From NCBI GenBank assembly GCA_011033025.1, contig WFMF01000273.1:170462-234461 (forward strand): a DNA stretch of 64,000 nucleotides. The letters are read 5' to 3'. The stretch is from Beroe forskalii (Eukaryota > Ctenophora > Nuda > Beroida > Beroidae). Below the pieces are notes generated by a model, which ran no database searches, was not told the DNA's origin, and saw only the letters and a list, made by a program, of their open reading frames with translations. This document shows positions 12,037 through 24,389 of this stretch, one piece after another (the first letter of the stretch is position 1; each line of letters starts with the position of its first letter). Position numbers and translations under genes: made by a program.

Positions 12037-14289
12037 AGCGTAGTCCGACCTCTACAATATCAGGACGTGAGTCAAATGATGCCCCATTGTTAGCTCAGAT
12101 GGCGTGCGTCATTACCACCCATTCTATTGCTAGAGAGAGTCAAATCAGCAAAAAGCAATGTTTCCTAACGCTTTATTCCCAGCACTATTGTTGTTACAGG
12201 GGAAGGACATAGGACAATGTCAAGCACACAGTTATAGGAAGGAATTGGCTGAATAGCACAATACAGATTATTCGAGGGTCGAATTAACTGAGGCAATCGG
12301 AAGCTCCGTAGCATGAAATCCCTTATTGTTCTCATTGAGGGTATGAACTATTGACCGTCAGGCGGTCGTTGCGTCAAAGGAACGAATTATTCAAATAACA
12401 TACTGAATAGTGGAGTTACTCGTTCTCAAGTCCCTTTAGAATTGAAGTAATACGCTAAAAATAGACAGAAAATGGAGACTTGCAGCAAGTGATTGGGTAA
12501 ATGACCTTAACAATTGCTAAATTATGACTTCCATAATGCATTATGACTCCCATAATGCATTATGACTTTCATATTGCATGATGCCTTCCATAATGAACTA
12601 TAACTTACATATTGCATCCCCTCAGTAATTGTTGAAAGTATTATTTTGTAGATTCATACTCCTGTGGGGCGTGCATATATTTTGCTGATAGTCCTATCAC
12701 ATTGCGACATCACGTGAACGTGATAGAAGGGCGGAGGGTTGCAGTATTACTAAAGAAGTGCATCACGAAATGGGTGCGCACTGCGCACTTTAAGATCTGC
12801 GCACTTAACTAGTACGCGGTTCTATTTGATCAAAACAATGATAGAACGCAATCAGTGCGCGTGAGGGATTGAACGAGGGAGTCAGTGTTGTTTAATTGTC
12901 TTTGAAACAATGAAAAGAAGTAACTGTCGGCTATGATCTAATGGATGGCGCAGGGTGTTGAATCAAAGGCAATATTATATCATTTAATTTAAGACTACAA
13001 CATATGAAACATTCGAAAATTATTGATTCAATACGAGGTTATGGCTCGAGTGAAATGAAACTTGTTCTTCCAAAAACGTAAGTCACACTGGTGACTAGCC
13101 TTTAAGATAGGTAATAATGTAACACCATTTTCATGTCAATTTGACATCGTGGTACATCAGGTGCCCTTTCAGAAGCCTATATTTGAACCTAATTTAGACC
13201 TTGATTCATTGCAACAGCAGTTAATCTGTTGAATTGATGGCAGAAAACCAGTGCAAAGTAGCAGTCCACTGACCGCTCCTCGGCCACTCTCCCTGTTCAA
13301 AGACAGCGGACCAGAGTGCCAGCCAAGGAACAAGAGCTAGTTTAACGTGCTACAGACTACAGAGCACCTTTTTGCCCTGTTTTCTTACCAGGTGTTGCAT
13401 TTTGTATAAACAAGAAAAGAAATCTGGGTCGTGTTGAGAAACACACTTTGTATGAACCAACATTTGACACAATATCTGCTCGACCTGATATGAACGGAAC
13501 CTCTCAGCTTCAGTTCCTTGTTTAGGAAAAAGAAATGCGTCAAGAAAGAACAAAGGGTCATTTGACTTCTACGTGACAGATTCAGCTAAGTCAGTACATC
13601 ACTTATATAGCTTCTCCTTTTTAGTAAAGATAACGGAAGTGGAGAAAACTTCAACATTGTGACAATGAGTAACACAAGTGTGTATTGAATTAAAAGCCCT
13701 TCAAAGAGCCCCAAAACCTCAATATTGCTCCACCCCGTAATCTTTCCTAGAACTTAGAAGGAACTCAAATCTTATTAATGGAAAAATCAAGAAATCAGCC
13801 GCATTTCAGCAATCAGCATTTTTCGTTTTCTGTGAGTTAGAAAGATCTTAGAAAAATCTTAGAGAGAGGTCCTTCAAGCATTATAGTGATACTGGATACA
13901 CTCCATAACTCCATAACAAAATTTCAATTTCCGGCTGCAAAAAGAATAAAGAAAAGTTAACCTCCAGTAGATGGGATGACGTCACTCCCAATTGTAGGTT
14001 GATGAAATGGTGCTGAAACTCACAAGGTGGTGCTATATATTTCCTTCATGATAACTATCATAAGATAAAATAAATATTGAAAAGCATCTCAATCTCATTG
14101 AAACTTGAAAAGGATTGCTGATCACGTGCTAAAAGATAGCATCTTACCATCTCAGCGAAAAGATATAGCATTAGCAAAAGAAGAAAGTGCTAAAATACTT
14201 TAGCTGTGAGGTGAGGACAAAAGAAAGTATCAATACAATGAGAGGGGTCGAGGGGGCTTTGCTCAACTCAGTCATATACTGAAAACTGT

Positions 14290-14436
14290 AGGTCAAAGAA
14301 ATGGCCCCATTTATTTGACCTAATTGTGCAACGAACATCATTACCAAAGCTAGGACAAAGGGGCCTACAGGTCAAAGAAATGGCCCCATTTCTTTGACCT
14401 AATTGTCCAACGAACATCTTACCAAAGCTAGGACAA
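14290..14436. repeat. Direct repeat of about 79 bp, two copies
   Basis: AGGTCAAAGAAATGGCCCCA begins copies at 14290 and 14369. Each runs through TTTGACCTAATTGT and ends at ACCAAAGCTAGGACAA. Only a few differences were seen. No function is evident. Confidence 0.8.
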
Positions 14437-14571
14437 CACGAAGTTTTCTCAATCTACACCATATTGAGCTGACCACTCAGGAGACATTTTGTAATGTACC
14501 TGCACACACAAGCTCAGATGAACTGAAGATGGGCGAGAAAACATATCATAGTAGTTATTAAATACTATGAT

Positions 14572-14650
14572 GAGTTTCTAATTTCTCTAGAAATATGAGG
14601 ATCAAATAGTCACTATTTAATCCTCATCTTTCTAGAGAAAGTAGAAACTC
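14572..14650. repeat. Inverted repeat / hairpin, arms of about 39 bp
   Basis: GAGTTTCTAATTTCTCTAGA at the left pairs with TCTAGAGAAAGTAGAAACTC at the right, with a tiny loop near AGTCACT. It has a few mismatches. It may be a small MITE remnant; no flanking duplication was identified. Confidence 0.7.
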
Positions 14651-16784
14651 CTCGGTAGACTATGCCTGTGTATCAGCTACCAAGTAACCTGTAACACTTG
14701 ATCAGTCAAAGGACTTATTCACAGTTTTTATTATTCAATCGATCGGATGAAATACTTAACTATTAAGTATTAAACATTCCTTTTTTCAAAAAACATTCTT
14801 TCAGATCATCATTATCAATTGACGGAAACGTGCGACATATCTAATTTGAAAAAAGGAATTAAAACTTTTTGCCAAGATAAAAATATCCATCATAATTCCA
14901 TATTATTAAACCAGCATGAGATATTGATATGATCACAGTGGCATTTAATGACCACTGGACATAGCAGCATAGAAACGACTGTTTTTATGTATAACTCATG
15001 TCCACAAAACTATTAATCTGGAAAAAGATTATAATCCGTCTAGTGTTTTAACTCTTGACTATCGCTAAGTGTGAGTGTTTGCAAAAACTACTCCAGACTA
15101 TGATATAGCGTCTTAACATGTATGTATGTTTGTATGTATGTACATGCTGCATATGATGTGCATTGTGCATGTGGGGCATTCGGCATAACATTAAGCAGAG
15201 ATTAAGTTTAAAAAGCAGACAATAGCTTCCATTTTATATTATATTGTAAGATCTCGACATTTACACAATGGTAAAACTCTTGATTTATATATAACGAGGT
15301 AAACGGCTCACGTTAAATACTCCAATAGAATTAGATCTGCAATAGAAAAGTGGTATATATTGGGTATTTCTTAGTGACACTTTTTCTATTGTATCCAAGT
15401 TGAACAACAATGTGAGCTGCTTGTTATGTTGTGACCAACATTATGTTATGTAAGTTACAGAGTTTTAAAAGAAGGAATCATAGGTCACAAACGAAGAACA
15501 GGTCTGATGTCATCAACTTCTTACGCAAAACCTTGATAGTGACACAGAAGTGCGTGTGATTTGCAGGAGGCGTAAATATAATGTGCTGTAAAATCTTAAT
15601 TAGCGTAACTGCGAACAATGGGAGAATATGTGACAATGGAAAACGGTGCAGTGGAGATGAATAATAGATGAGGCAATCATTGCCGGAAAGGTTCGAAAGT
15701 TTGTTGAGGTCTAAAAGGCATCTATAAAAAAGATATATTGATAGAATCGCGTTTTTAGTTGTTTCCACACCACACAACTACTTTTAATAACTTATATCGC
15801 CAATGTAGAGTGGTAGGAAGTAACAATCACTCAATCCAATGTTTTATCTATAAGTCTATAGAGGTGTATGGGTATACTACAAACATAAACAAATTACTGT
15901 ATTCGATTTTCTAATTCAAGGATTGACATAAGAGGTGGAAGAGACTAAACTGTGAATCATCAGCGGTTACCCTACAGTTGTAAGGTCTCCCTGCCATCTG
16001 CGATGTAGGTGTCCCATCAGCAGGTGACGAGAGAGAACGGAGAGGTTTCGGCCCACCGTACCTCTCACAGCTTTCAACTGCAAGGCTGGGCCACCCAAGC
16101 GTGACGCACGACTCAATACCTCAATACGCAGAGCTTATTGCTCGAGGCACGAGCAAAAGACTAAAAGATGCCTTACGAGGAATATTGATTTATCTGGGAC
16201 AAAAATTCTGGGATTTCGAAAATTCTGATATTTTTTCAATACTACGCATGTTATTGTATGATGATGATGACGTCGTATTGAAATTTTATGCTTAAATTAT
16301 GGGATGCAAAAATATTGGGATTTTGGTCGTAAAATCTTCAAATTCGTTCCATAGAATTTTGTCTCGTACTATGGTAAGATAATTTGCACACACGCATTAT
16401 CATTGGAGAATTTGAGTCTCGCAAGGCTCTAACTCGCAATTTTAAAGACAAAGAAACCACTTTCCATCTCCCCCAACACCACCGAGAAGATAATTGATAA
16501 TGCAACCAAATCCCAAACTTTATCACCCGATCGTACTAAAAAAACATGCTCACTCCCTTTCCTCAGAATAGATATATAAAGATGAGCAGCAACACAATTC
16601 TTAATATTCATAGCGGGAAACGGTTTTCATTTGGTTAAATCTGAGAGGTAAGCGATTTTTACGTCAGTAAAGCAAAAAAAAACAAAAATTCTCGAGAGTC
16701 TATTGTGAAGTACCGAGTGGGTTTAATTGTAAATTACGCTGTAAAATGTAAATGAATATTTAAGTTGAGGAGAAGGGTCACTAG

Positions 16785-16870
16785 GGGTTCACAAGGGGGT
16801 CAGCAGGGGTTCACCAGAGGGTCAGTAAGGGGTAAGTAGAGGATCATTGATATACTTTCAAACGACATAG
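16785..16870. repeat. Inverted copy of the CCCCCTACTGA-type minisatellite end
   Basis: Units such as GGGGGTCAGCAGGGGTTCA and GAGGGTCAGTAAGGGG are followed by GATATACTTTCAAACGAC, which is the reverse complement of the flank at 11838-11860. With the array at 11866 it marks a dispersed family whose copies carry variable minisatellites at one end. Confidence 0.65.
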
Positions 16871-16967
16871 AACAAACAACCGAAATGAGTTGCAATTGTG
16901 CAAAATGAAACTTCAGACGGAGCAATTAAAGATTCTTTCAATAAAAATTGAATAAATTTTTACTTAC

Positions 16968-17040
16968 TTTTCCAGCTCTGCAGTTTTCATTTCCAGAGTG
17001 ATTCGAAGACCCTCCGCTTTTTGGTTGGCCTCAGCGAGAT
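16968..17040 (-). CDS. Coiled-coil protein, exon 7 (73 nt)
   Basis: Minus-strand exon between CTCCTAG and GTAAGT. The first two bases complete an Asn codon begun in exon 6; 23 codons follow, and AA is carried to exon 8. The peptide (LAEANQKAEGLRITLEMKTA) is a textbook heptad pattern. Both junction phases agree with the neighbouring exons, although intron 7, which follows it, is more than 10 kb long. Confidence 0.75.
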
Positions 17041-17783
17041 CTAGGAGTGGAATTTGATAGTATGTGGTTACATGTCGAAGTGGTGACCGTATACCACAGT
17101 TTTAACACGGTCACTAAAACAACCTTGAGAGGTATAATAATGAGGTAAACAATCCTTTCTGACTTTGAGAGCCGTGCACGTAGCGCCCGAACAGCGATAG
17201 GCCGTGGGACGGCTCTAAAATCTCTAGATACCTTGAAGTGAGGTATAGTCCAATGTTCCAATGATAAAACAACATAATGAGAGGTTTTGTAACTAGCAAA
17301 AATTGCAAACCGCGATATTATGCACCGAGCGCGAAGCGCGAGGGCATAATAACACATTAAGACCGAGGCCGAAGGCCGAGGTTTTAATGGAAGGTTTGCA
17401 GTTTTTGCGAGTTACAAAACCGAATTATGCAACGACAATACATGTAGGTAAATTTTTCGTAATTATGTATAATTCAAGCACGAATATTAGAATATGTAGT
17501 GTTATTGGCTTGTCTAGTACTGTATTTGAGCTATTGTAATAAGTGCAGCTACTGTATCCTTCAGTGTGAAATCTGCGGTCTGTCACCCCAGTGTTCATTT
17601 TTAACACCTCTCCCTCCTATAGTAAGGTCACGTTTTGAGAACAATGCCAAAATGATTTTATTATCAACTGTAGTTCCACTTTTTTGGCACTGTAGTTCCA
17701 CTTTTTTTTAAAGTGTAACTGTTTTAGCGTGCATAATGGGTATAAAGGAGCACTGCGTAAACTTCCTTAGAAGTTGCATAATA

Positions 17784-18562
17784 CCTTAGTGGTAGAAATT
17801 AAGATGTGTATTTATTAAGGACGTACTAATTAAGAAGTGTACTAATTAAGGCAGTAAAATTTTTACAAAAATTGGGCAAATCTAGGACTAAATTTCACGT
17901 CGTTTCACCAATTTTCAACCAAAAGAACCGATAAGAAAACAAGAAGAGGGCAGATTTTTTCCACTGAATTCAATTTATTTGGGATCTACGAAATATAGAC
18001 AAAAGTAAAACAGATTAGCAAACGGGTCAATGAGCACCCTTGAGTCAACACCATGTTCTTTGCAACGTTTCACTGCCTCCGTTTGATCAAAAGATTGGCC
18101 GATGATTCCGCTGAAATTTTGAAGGCCTTGTTTCCTGATGAAAAAATCGAAGAAGATATCGAAGATGGTTCTATTGGGCTTGAGGTGGGAAGATATCGAT
18201 TATGGAAGATATGGATTATGGAAGATGCAGGAAGACGAAAAGCTGAAGAAATGCCTATTGCCTATGATTTTTATCGAGTGATAATTGTTTATAATATCAA
18301 GTTTGATTTTGTCTGCACTGATGCTTTCGCTGAAAAAAAAACCTGTATTGAGAGAAAATAGAAAGCCTTAATATTATAGTGAAAGAAAAGATAGGTATAG
18401 ATGTACAAATATATACTTTAACAAAATTTTCCAAAATTTTGGTATTGTACAAATTACGGTAGGTAGAAATTAAGATTTGTAGAATTTAAGGAGTGTACTA
18501 TTTAAGGCAGTAAAATTGCTTACTGCCTTAAATAGTACACTTCTTAATTTCTACCACTAAGG
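17784..18562. mobile_element. TA-flanked inverted-repeat element (MITE), 0.78 kb
   Basis: Termini CCTTAGTGGTAGAAATTAAG and its complement are flanked by TA on both sides (17782-17783 and 18563-18564). A further internal inverted copy near 18455-18540 (GCAGTAAAATTGCTTACTGC) repeats the arm. It is probably a non-autonomous Tc1/mariner-type element. An open frame of 102 codons at 18053-18361 inside it shows no transposase motif. Confidence 0.75.
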
Positions 18563-18611
18563 TATATTATTATTGCGATGAATATCTTTTCTTGGAAAAC
18601 GGAAAGCTTAC

Positions 18612-18697
18612 TTCTTGACGTAGTCTCCAAGGTATCTTTCAGACCAAGAAGTTCGTTCTGCGCTTCTTTCAGGGCTTGTTCCAGCTTCTTGGTTTTC
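18612..18697 (-). CDS. Coiled-coil protein, exon 6 (86 nt)
   Basis: Minus-strand exon between CCTTGCAG and GTAAGC. It completes a Lys codon from exon 5, adds 28 codons (residues about 160-187; KTKKLEQALKEAQNELLGLK), and leaves one base for exon 7. The composition is strongly helical with heptad leucines. It sits 50 bp from the TA-flanked element at 17784-18562. Confidence 0.8.
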
Positions 18698-18972
18698 CTG
18701 CAAGGATTGATAACGTCAAAAGCCCAGGCAATAAATCATCAATTTATCAATTTGGTCTTGATAATGATCCCTCTTAGAATATTACAAGCCCAGAAATCTG
18801 TGCGCGCTATTATTGTGGCAAACTATAACATGCGCACCCTCATGTTCTAATAATAATAATAATTTAAACTTTTATATTATAGTGGCACATCAACTTAATC
18901 TATTGCACAGCTGTGCCACGAAAACAGATTCAACAAAAAGCTATGACAGGGAAGCGATGATTATTACACATA

Positions 18973-20137
18973 CAGGGTGTTTCATATTAAGTGTGACTAT
19001 TTTGAGGCTGTACTGGGAATTCAACGGGGGACTTGGCACTGATTATCAGTCTTCTTGTTATGCCAATGTGATTGGAGTTTGTGCCAGAAAAGTTTCCAGA
19101 TGATTGCAATTATTTATTTTTTCACAAATTGACCTTTTGCTAGGGCACAGTTTCAGAAACTGAAAATTTCCAAATTTTATGCATGCTAGGATATTCGCTG
19201 TTTCGCATACCATTTAGGCACTGTACTAAGTTTTGAGGTTACAACTGAGGCTGTGTGGTGTCTGAATTATCAAAAATACACATCTCAAGGTTTAAAGTTA
19301 TACTGTGACCAACTTCACGATGAAAAATATTGATCTGCCGCAGCGGTATCAAAGTGCCACTGTCTAACAATAAAAAGAAAAGCACATCTCATTCGTTTCT
19401 AAAGGCAGTTTCTGCTAAAATTGAGGATCTCAAGGACAATTTACGAGTTCAAATTATAGAATTGACCATGCTATGAAAGTATGAAGCATCAGTTTGTATC
19501 TTTGGTGAATCAGTAACCATGAAAACCTTTGTGGGTCAAATGTAGGGTCCAGCTTATTCTGTTAGCAGACTCCAGTGTTTGCGACACTTTGAAACTGACT
19601 AGGCAGATCAATATTTTTCATCGTGAAGTTGGTCAAAGTATGACCTTAAACCTTGGGATGTTTATTTTTGATACCTTAGACACCACACAGCCTCAGTTGG
19701 ACTGACAAAACTTAGTACAGTGCCTAAAAGGTATGACAAATAGCAAATCTCCTAGCATGCATCAAATTTGGAAATTTTCAGTTTCTGAAACTGTAGCCCT
19801 AGCAAAAGGTCAATTTGTGAAAAAATAAATAATTGCAATCATCTGGAAACTTTTCTGGCATAAATTCCAATCATATTGGCATAACAAGAAGACTGGTAAT
19901 CAGTGCCAAGTCTTTTGTTGAATTTTCAGTACAGTTTCAAAATAGTCCCGATGTGCACTTAATCTCAGTTAACCTCCCTGACTGCGGCTTTGTTAACAGG
20001 GAAGGGGCTGAGACGGGTCCGCAGTACACAATCTACTGTCGGAACTACCGGTATGACAACAAGCCGGCCTAGGTGAAGCATTTCTAGGATTGACTCGGTC
20101 AGAGCGGCTTTGAATTCAATTAATATGAAACACCCTG
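18973..20137. mobile_element. TA-flanked fold-back MITE, 1.17 kb
   Basis: The ends read CAGGGTGTTTCATATTAA and its complement, flanked by TA (18971-18972 and 20138-20139). Two long inverted arms (about 18973-19350 and 19600-20137) fold back over most of the element; both contain AGTTTCAGAAACTG and GAAAAATATTGATCTGCC. The right arm carries an extra insertion of roughly 130 bp (about 19965-20110). CAGGGTG termini with a TA target suggest a mariner-type element. No transposase was seen. Confidence 0.85.
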
Positions 20138-23100
20138 TATTCATGCTCGATTTGAGTAACCCATTCCGTAAAAAGGATCTATGGCGAATACTTCAATGGA
20201 TTGACGTAGAATCATCAGAGTATAAAAGATCTTTTAAAATCTCAAATAGCGATAGGGCTCACATAGGGCTTAGATATTATAATGAATCGAACAAAGGAAA
20301 CATAATTTACGACTATAATTGAGACTTTTATGTTATTTCGAAAGTGGTATGATTTTTGAAACGCACGCATTCACGGCACCCAAATTAGAAACTTTACAAA
20401 GACAGAAAGATGCTCAAGGGGGCAAAATATATGCCATAAATTTATACTCTATTTGGGTAACCTATTCCTAGAAAATCGATATTTTGGTCAATAGATTGAC
20501 GTACATTCGATAGAATATAAATTAACATCTTTTCAGAACTCAGATAGCGAATCGGCTCACAAATGATTCGATCAGAACACAGTATTTTTTATTATAAAAT
20601 CGAGATTTATTTTGATATTTTAGGATTCAAAGTTCGTATACTTTTTTAAAATGGAGAGGAAAATATAAACTAGTCTGCGCGAGTCCCAGAGGAACCCATC
20701 AAATCGTGAATGGTTGTCTTTTAAAGTTTTCCTTGGACTGCAGGTACAATTTGCGTTACCACAGAAATTATCTAAAGAGCTATCGAATAAGTCGTTGGAT
20801 GATCAGTGCATCCAGCCTCGGACAAATATAAGTACTTTGTACTTTGGAGATATTTTCTGACTTCAGAACTGCTTCAAATGTTGCCATGATTTTCAATAAC
20901 GGTTGCCCAGTTAGATTGAAAACGGGGGTCATGTAATGAATCTTTTGCCTATATAAGAGTGGAAATTAGGACATCTAGTTTTGCATACATCTTAAATGAC
21001 ACATCTTAAATGACACATCTTAATCATTTTTATATTTTGAAACATTTCGGGGATTGTCCAGTGGATGGTTTTCGGTCTGACATTACATAATTTCTGTAAT
21101 CTGACTGTAATGTATTTCTTATATTTCTATTTCTTCTCCTGAATCATGGGCATCTGATGGATCTGTGCTGTGTGGACACTATATCGCGAGTTTTAATTTC
21201 ACTGGTCCACCTTCTCCCACGAAAGATGGAATATAATTTGTGCTCTTGTAATGAGTTGCTTTGGATAACAATGGGGCTCGTTATGCAGAACAGCTTGAAT
21301 ATAATTCAGATTGTTCAAGGAGGAGTGCAGCAAGTTATTAAAGATGGTCGGCATCTGGGAGAATACAGTATTACATATTATGTATGTGACGAGTGGGTGG
21401 TAACAGTAGAGACCTTGTGGTGCAGTGGATTGTGATGTCAATAATACGAAGAGGAAATTTCATTTTTAAGGTGGATTTTCAGTTTCCGAAGAATTATTTA
21501 AGTGGAGCTTTTGATTACGGATTTGAAGAAGTTTCCAAATCCGCCAATCAATCTTTAATAATCCTCAAGACAAGATAGCTTTTGACGCAAAAACCACAGA
21601 TGGCTGATTGAAGTGATCGTATTATAATTTATTGGCAAATTTGGTCGAACGAACCAGGAGATTGATTCAACTAGGCTGGCATAGAACTAGGAGATATCAC
21701 GATTTATGGTCCAACGCCTTACCAACCGCGCCACCAGACCACTTTGGAAATATGGGATAGCATTAGGTCATTTGAATTTTCCTGCCATACTATACTGTCA
21801 GAATTAATCATTGTGACCATCATCATTCCAACATTCTAAAAGATTGCTAATCATATTCTGATTAATCATGTCATGATGAGTGAATGGCTTTTAATTTATT
21901 GTAATTCAATCACCAACACGTGGATTAAATGTTCAAATAATATGGCGCATTGTATTACGGGGTTATTATAGACCAACACAGAACTAATAAAATGATGATG
22001 AGAGCAATAACCAAACAACATAATACATATATTAATATTTTGAATAATACTACAGTGAATAAATAAATAAATAAATAAATAATGAACCTAGCGACCGAAA
22101 AGTCCTAATACAAAGAATTGAAAAATACGCCCTCCCCTTTATATTATAAATTATTCCCGATTTGATAAGTATTGCAAATTTGTTTTGACGTCAACTGAAT
22201 GTTCAGGGATCAATGACTTTGGATATGATTGAATTAACATCTCCATATGATAAGATTGCAGAAACCATAGCTATTAGCTGACGAATCATAGCCAGCTTTG
22301 GTAATCCTTAGACAGGGTAGGCTTACCCTTAAAAAGGAGGGCAAAGACATTAAATAGCAGGTAATTTCTCTTTTTTGGATTAGGTAGCCTAGATACGACT
22401 GACGTTTTTCTGAAATCAATCAGAGGTGGAACTTACCTAGGTGTATTTCTACAGAGCCTAAAAGGATGGGGAGATCAGTCTGAACACAGGGAAAGACCGC
22501 AAGAGAAGGGTTTTGAAGGGCAACGCCCGATTTAAATAATGGCAAAAGAAGAGAACGCCTTCTTTCGGAAGAGCACACTGTTCAGCAGCAGGTTACGCCA
22601 ATTCACTTTCATTTCAATTTTACCAGGAAACAGCTTAGATACGCACATGTTGTGCCTACAAATAACATTTCTACCCTTCATTACTTTCTAGTTTCTACCC
22701 TTCTTTACTTTCTTGCAATGAAAGTCTGCCAGAACGTACAGTCACTGCTACATGGTTGCATTTCCATATTACACTGCAACCTGTACAGCAACCTACTGTC
22801 ATAGACGTGCTCAAGCTAACAAGAGGTTTTTTAGGCTCAAAGCATTCTCTTCATTCAACCTTCTATCCAGAAAATCCTCCTCGTTTCTTCAAATATGAAT
22901 AGAAATATCTTTGAATTGAAATCCAACTTGAGATAAAGTCTGACGAGCTCTCCTAAATCCCATCTTACAGTTTTACAAACTTGTGCTCCCTCTGTAATTG
23001 TATGGCATGTGCACCTGTTCACTACACTACTTTAATAAACATTAACACGGTCACCATGGCAACTGACACATGGCGCTCAGGAGGAGGGAAAGGAGGAAAT

Positions 23101-24389
23101 CAGATTAGATGCACATAGCACCAGTGACAAACTATACACTGCACACAGTATTAGTTGCACCAGTGACAAGCTATACACCATAGTATTAGTATGACGCGGC
23201 AAACATTATATACGTAAATATGTGCAAGTGTGTTGGATCTATGTTTGGAAAGCCACCCTTTCGGAGACTTAGCCTCAGAAGTTTCACGAAACTTTGGTTT
23301 TTAGCCTAAAAATTTCCCTGCAAATGACCAGGGAAGGTATATGAAGAATTAATGAACATTGCTCATTAGAGTATTTAATAAGAGCTTTGAACTGGGCTCT
23401 TTCTTTGGCTGTTTGATCTTCCCTGGTAAATCCGATATGAGATGAGGAGAGACATTATAAAGAGAGCTGCAGGTAATTTCATCGTTCTAACTTTCCATGA
23501 ACTGATCATCTGATCAGCCTTCTAAAGTTCTAAGGAATAATATACGAGCACTATCAGAACTCCTAATCGGTTTTGGGGAAGTAAAATACAAAGCTTAAAA
23601 ACGAGGGAATCGTAAGAGCATGGGCAGATGGGCTCCGTGCCTATATCAGACTTTGTTTAGGTCAAGTATAGAGGGAATCCTTCCAGCCGATGTCAACTGG
23701 TTCGATATTATGTTAAGTTCACGATAGTTTCTAAGATGATGTAACCTTTATTGCGGAACATGGTTCAACGGTCATTCAAAAGGCAGTCAATTGCGTTTCT
23801 GTTTGATGAATCGTGGCACTATAATAGTACCTATATAACAGTCATAGCAAGATAGCAGTTGCTCATGAGCTGAGTGAGGCTTGGCCTCATTTGAACTTCG
23901 GGGGATGGGTTTGTAAATTGAAGAGGGCATACGAACTCATTCGAACTCAGACATCATATGATCAAGCTTTATCTTAATATTACTTATTAATCAAACTCAA
24001 ATTTTGAAGCTTCGAGTTGATCTATATTCATCCCACAAGGATTGCTAAATCTTTCATTATTTCGGATGAAATGTTAGCCTTGGCACCGTTCAAATTTGAC
24101 AATATGATATTGTCCAATAAACCGTATTTTCTCAGCCTGATTGCTCACAAAACATAAAATGCAGAGATTTTGACGTGCAATGTAATTTAATTCTAGAAAA
24201 TTGCCGTGCAAGCTTTGAAATTTGCCTCAATGGCCTCAACATGGACCTATTGTTGCGGAGAATAACGGTATTATTCGATCTGTTGGCAGACATTCAGATA
24301 TTTACAATTCTGCAAATATTTCTACAGATGTTTAAACAATCAGGAAACAGGCATCACCCCTGAAACTCAAAACCAATCAGATGAATTAA
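20138..24389. other. Intron 5, non-coding sequence
   Basis: No exon was seen by composition or splice phase. It includes an AAAT microsatellite at about 22057-22081, a tRNA-like SINE remnant (21640-21740), and a partly duplicated CACCAGTGACAA stretch near 23120-23180. Phases of exons 5 and 6 join directly, so no missing exon is required here. Confidence 0.5.
21640..21740 (-). mobile_element. tRNA-like SINE head (remnant)
   Basis: On the minus strand GGTCTGGTGGCGCGGTTGG resembles a tRNA A box, followed about 70 bp later by GGTTCGTTCGACC, close to a B box. The spacing and missing stems make a functional tRNA unlikely; a tRNA-derived SINE or tRNA pseudogene fits better. Confidence 0.5.

Larger units (their letters stand above)
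11296..16967. other. Intron 7, remaining non-coding sequence
   Basis: Between the 12-bp array and exon 7 no exon was seen. It holds a degenerate run of about 22-bp repeats around ATAATGCATTATGACT (12530-12615), a GTAT-rich microsatellite near 15120-15140, and the separate repeats listed at 11866-12036, 14290-14436, 14572-14650 and 16785-16870. Open frames here (for example 15478-15777 on the minus strand) show no domain or splice context. Confidence 0.5.

Noticed and set aside
12085..12125. tRNA-like TTAGCTCAGATGGCG
   Set aside because: No B box or pairing stems at the right distance.
18053..18361. 102-codon frame with ATG inside the TA-flanked element
   Set aside because: No transposase or other domain and no splice context. 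It could be a remnant, but that cannot be supported.
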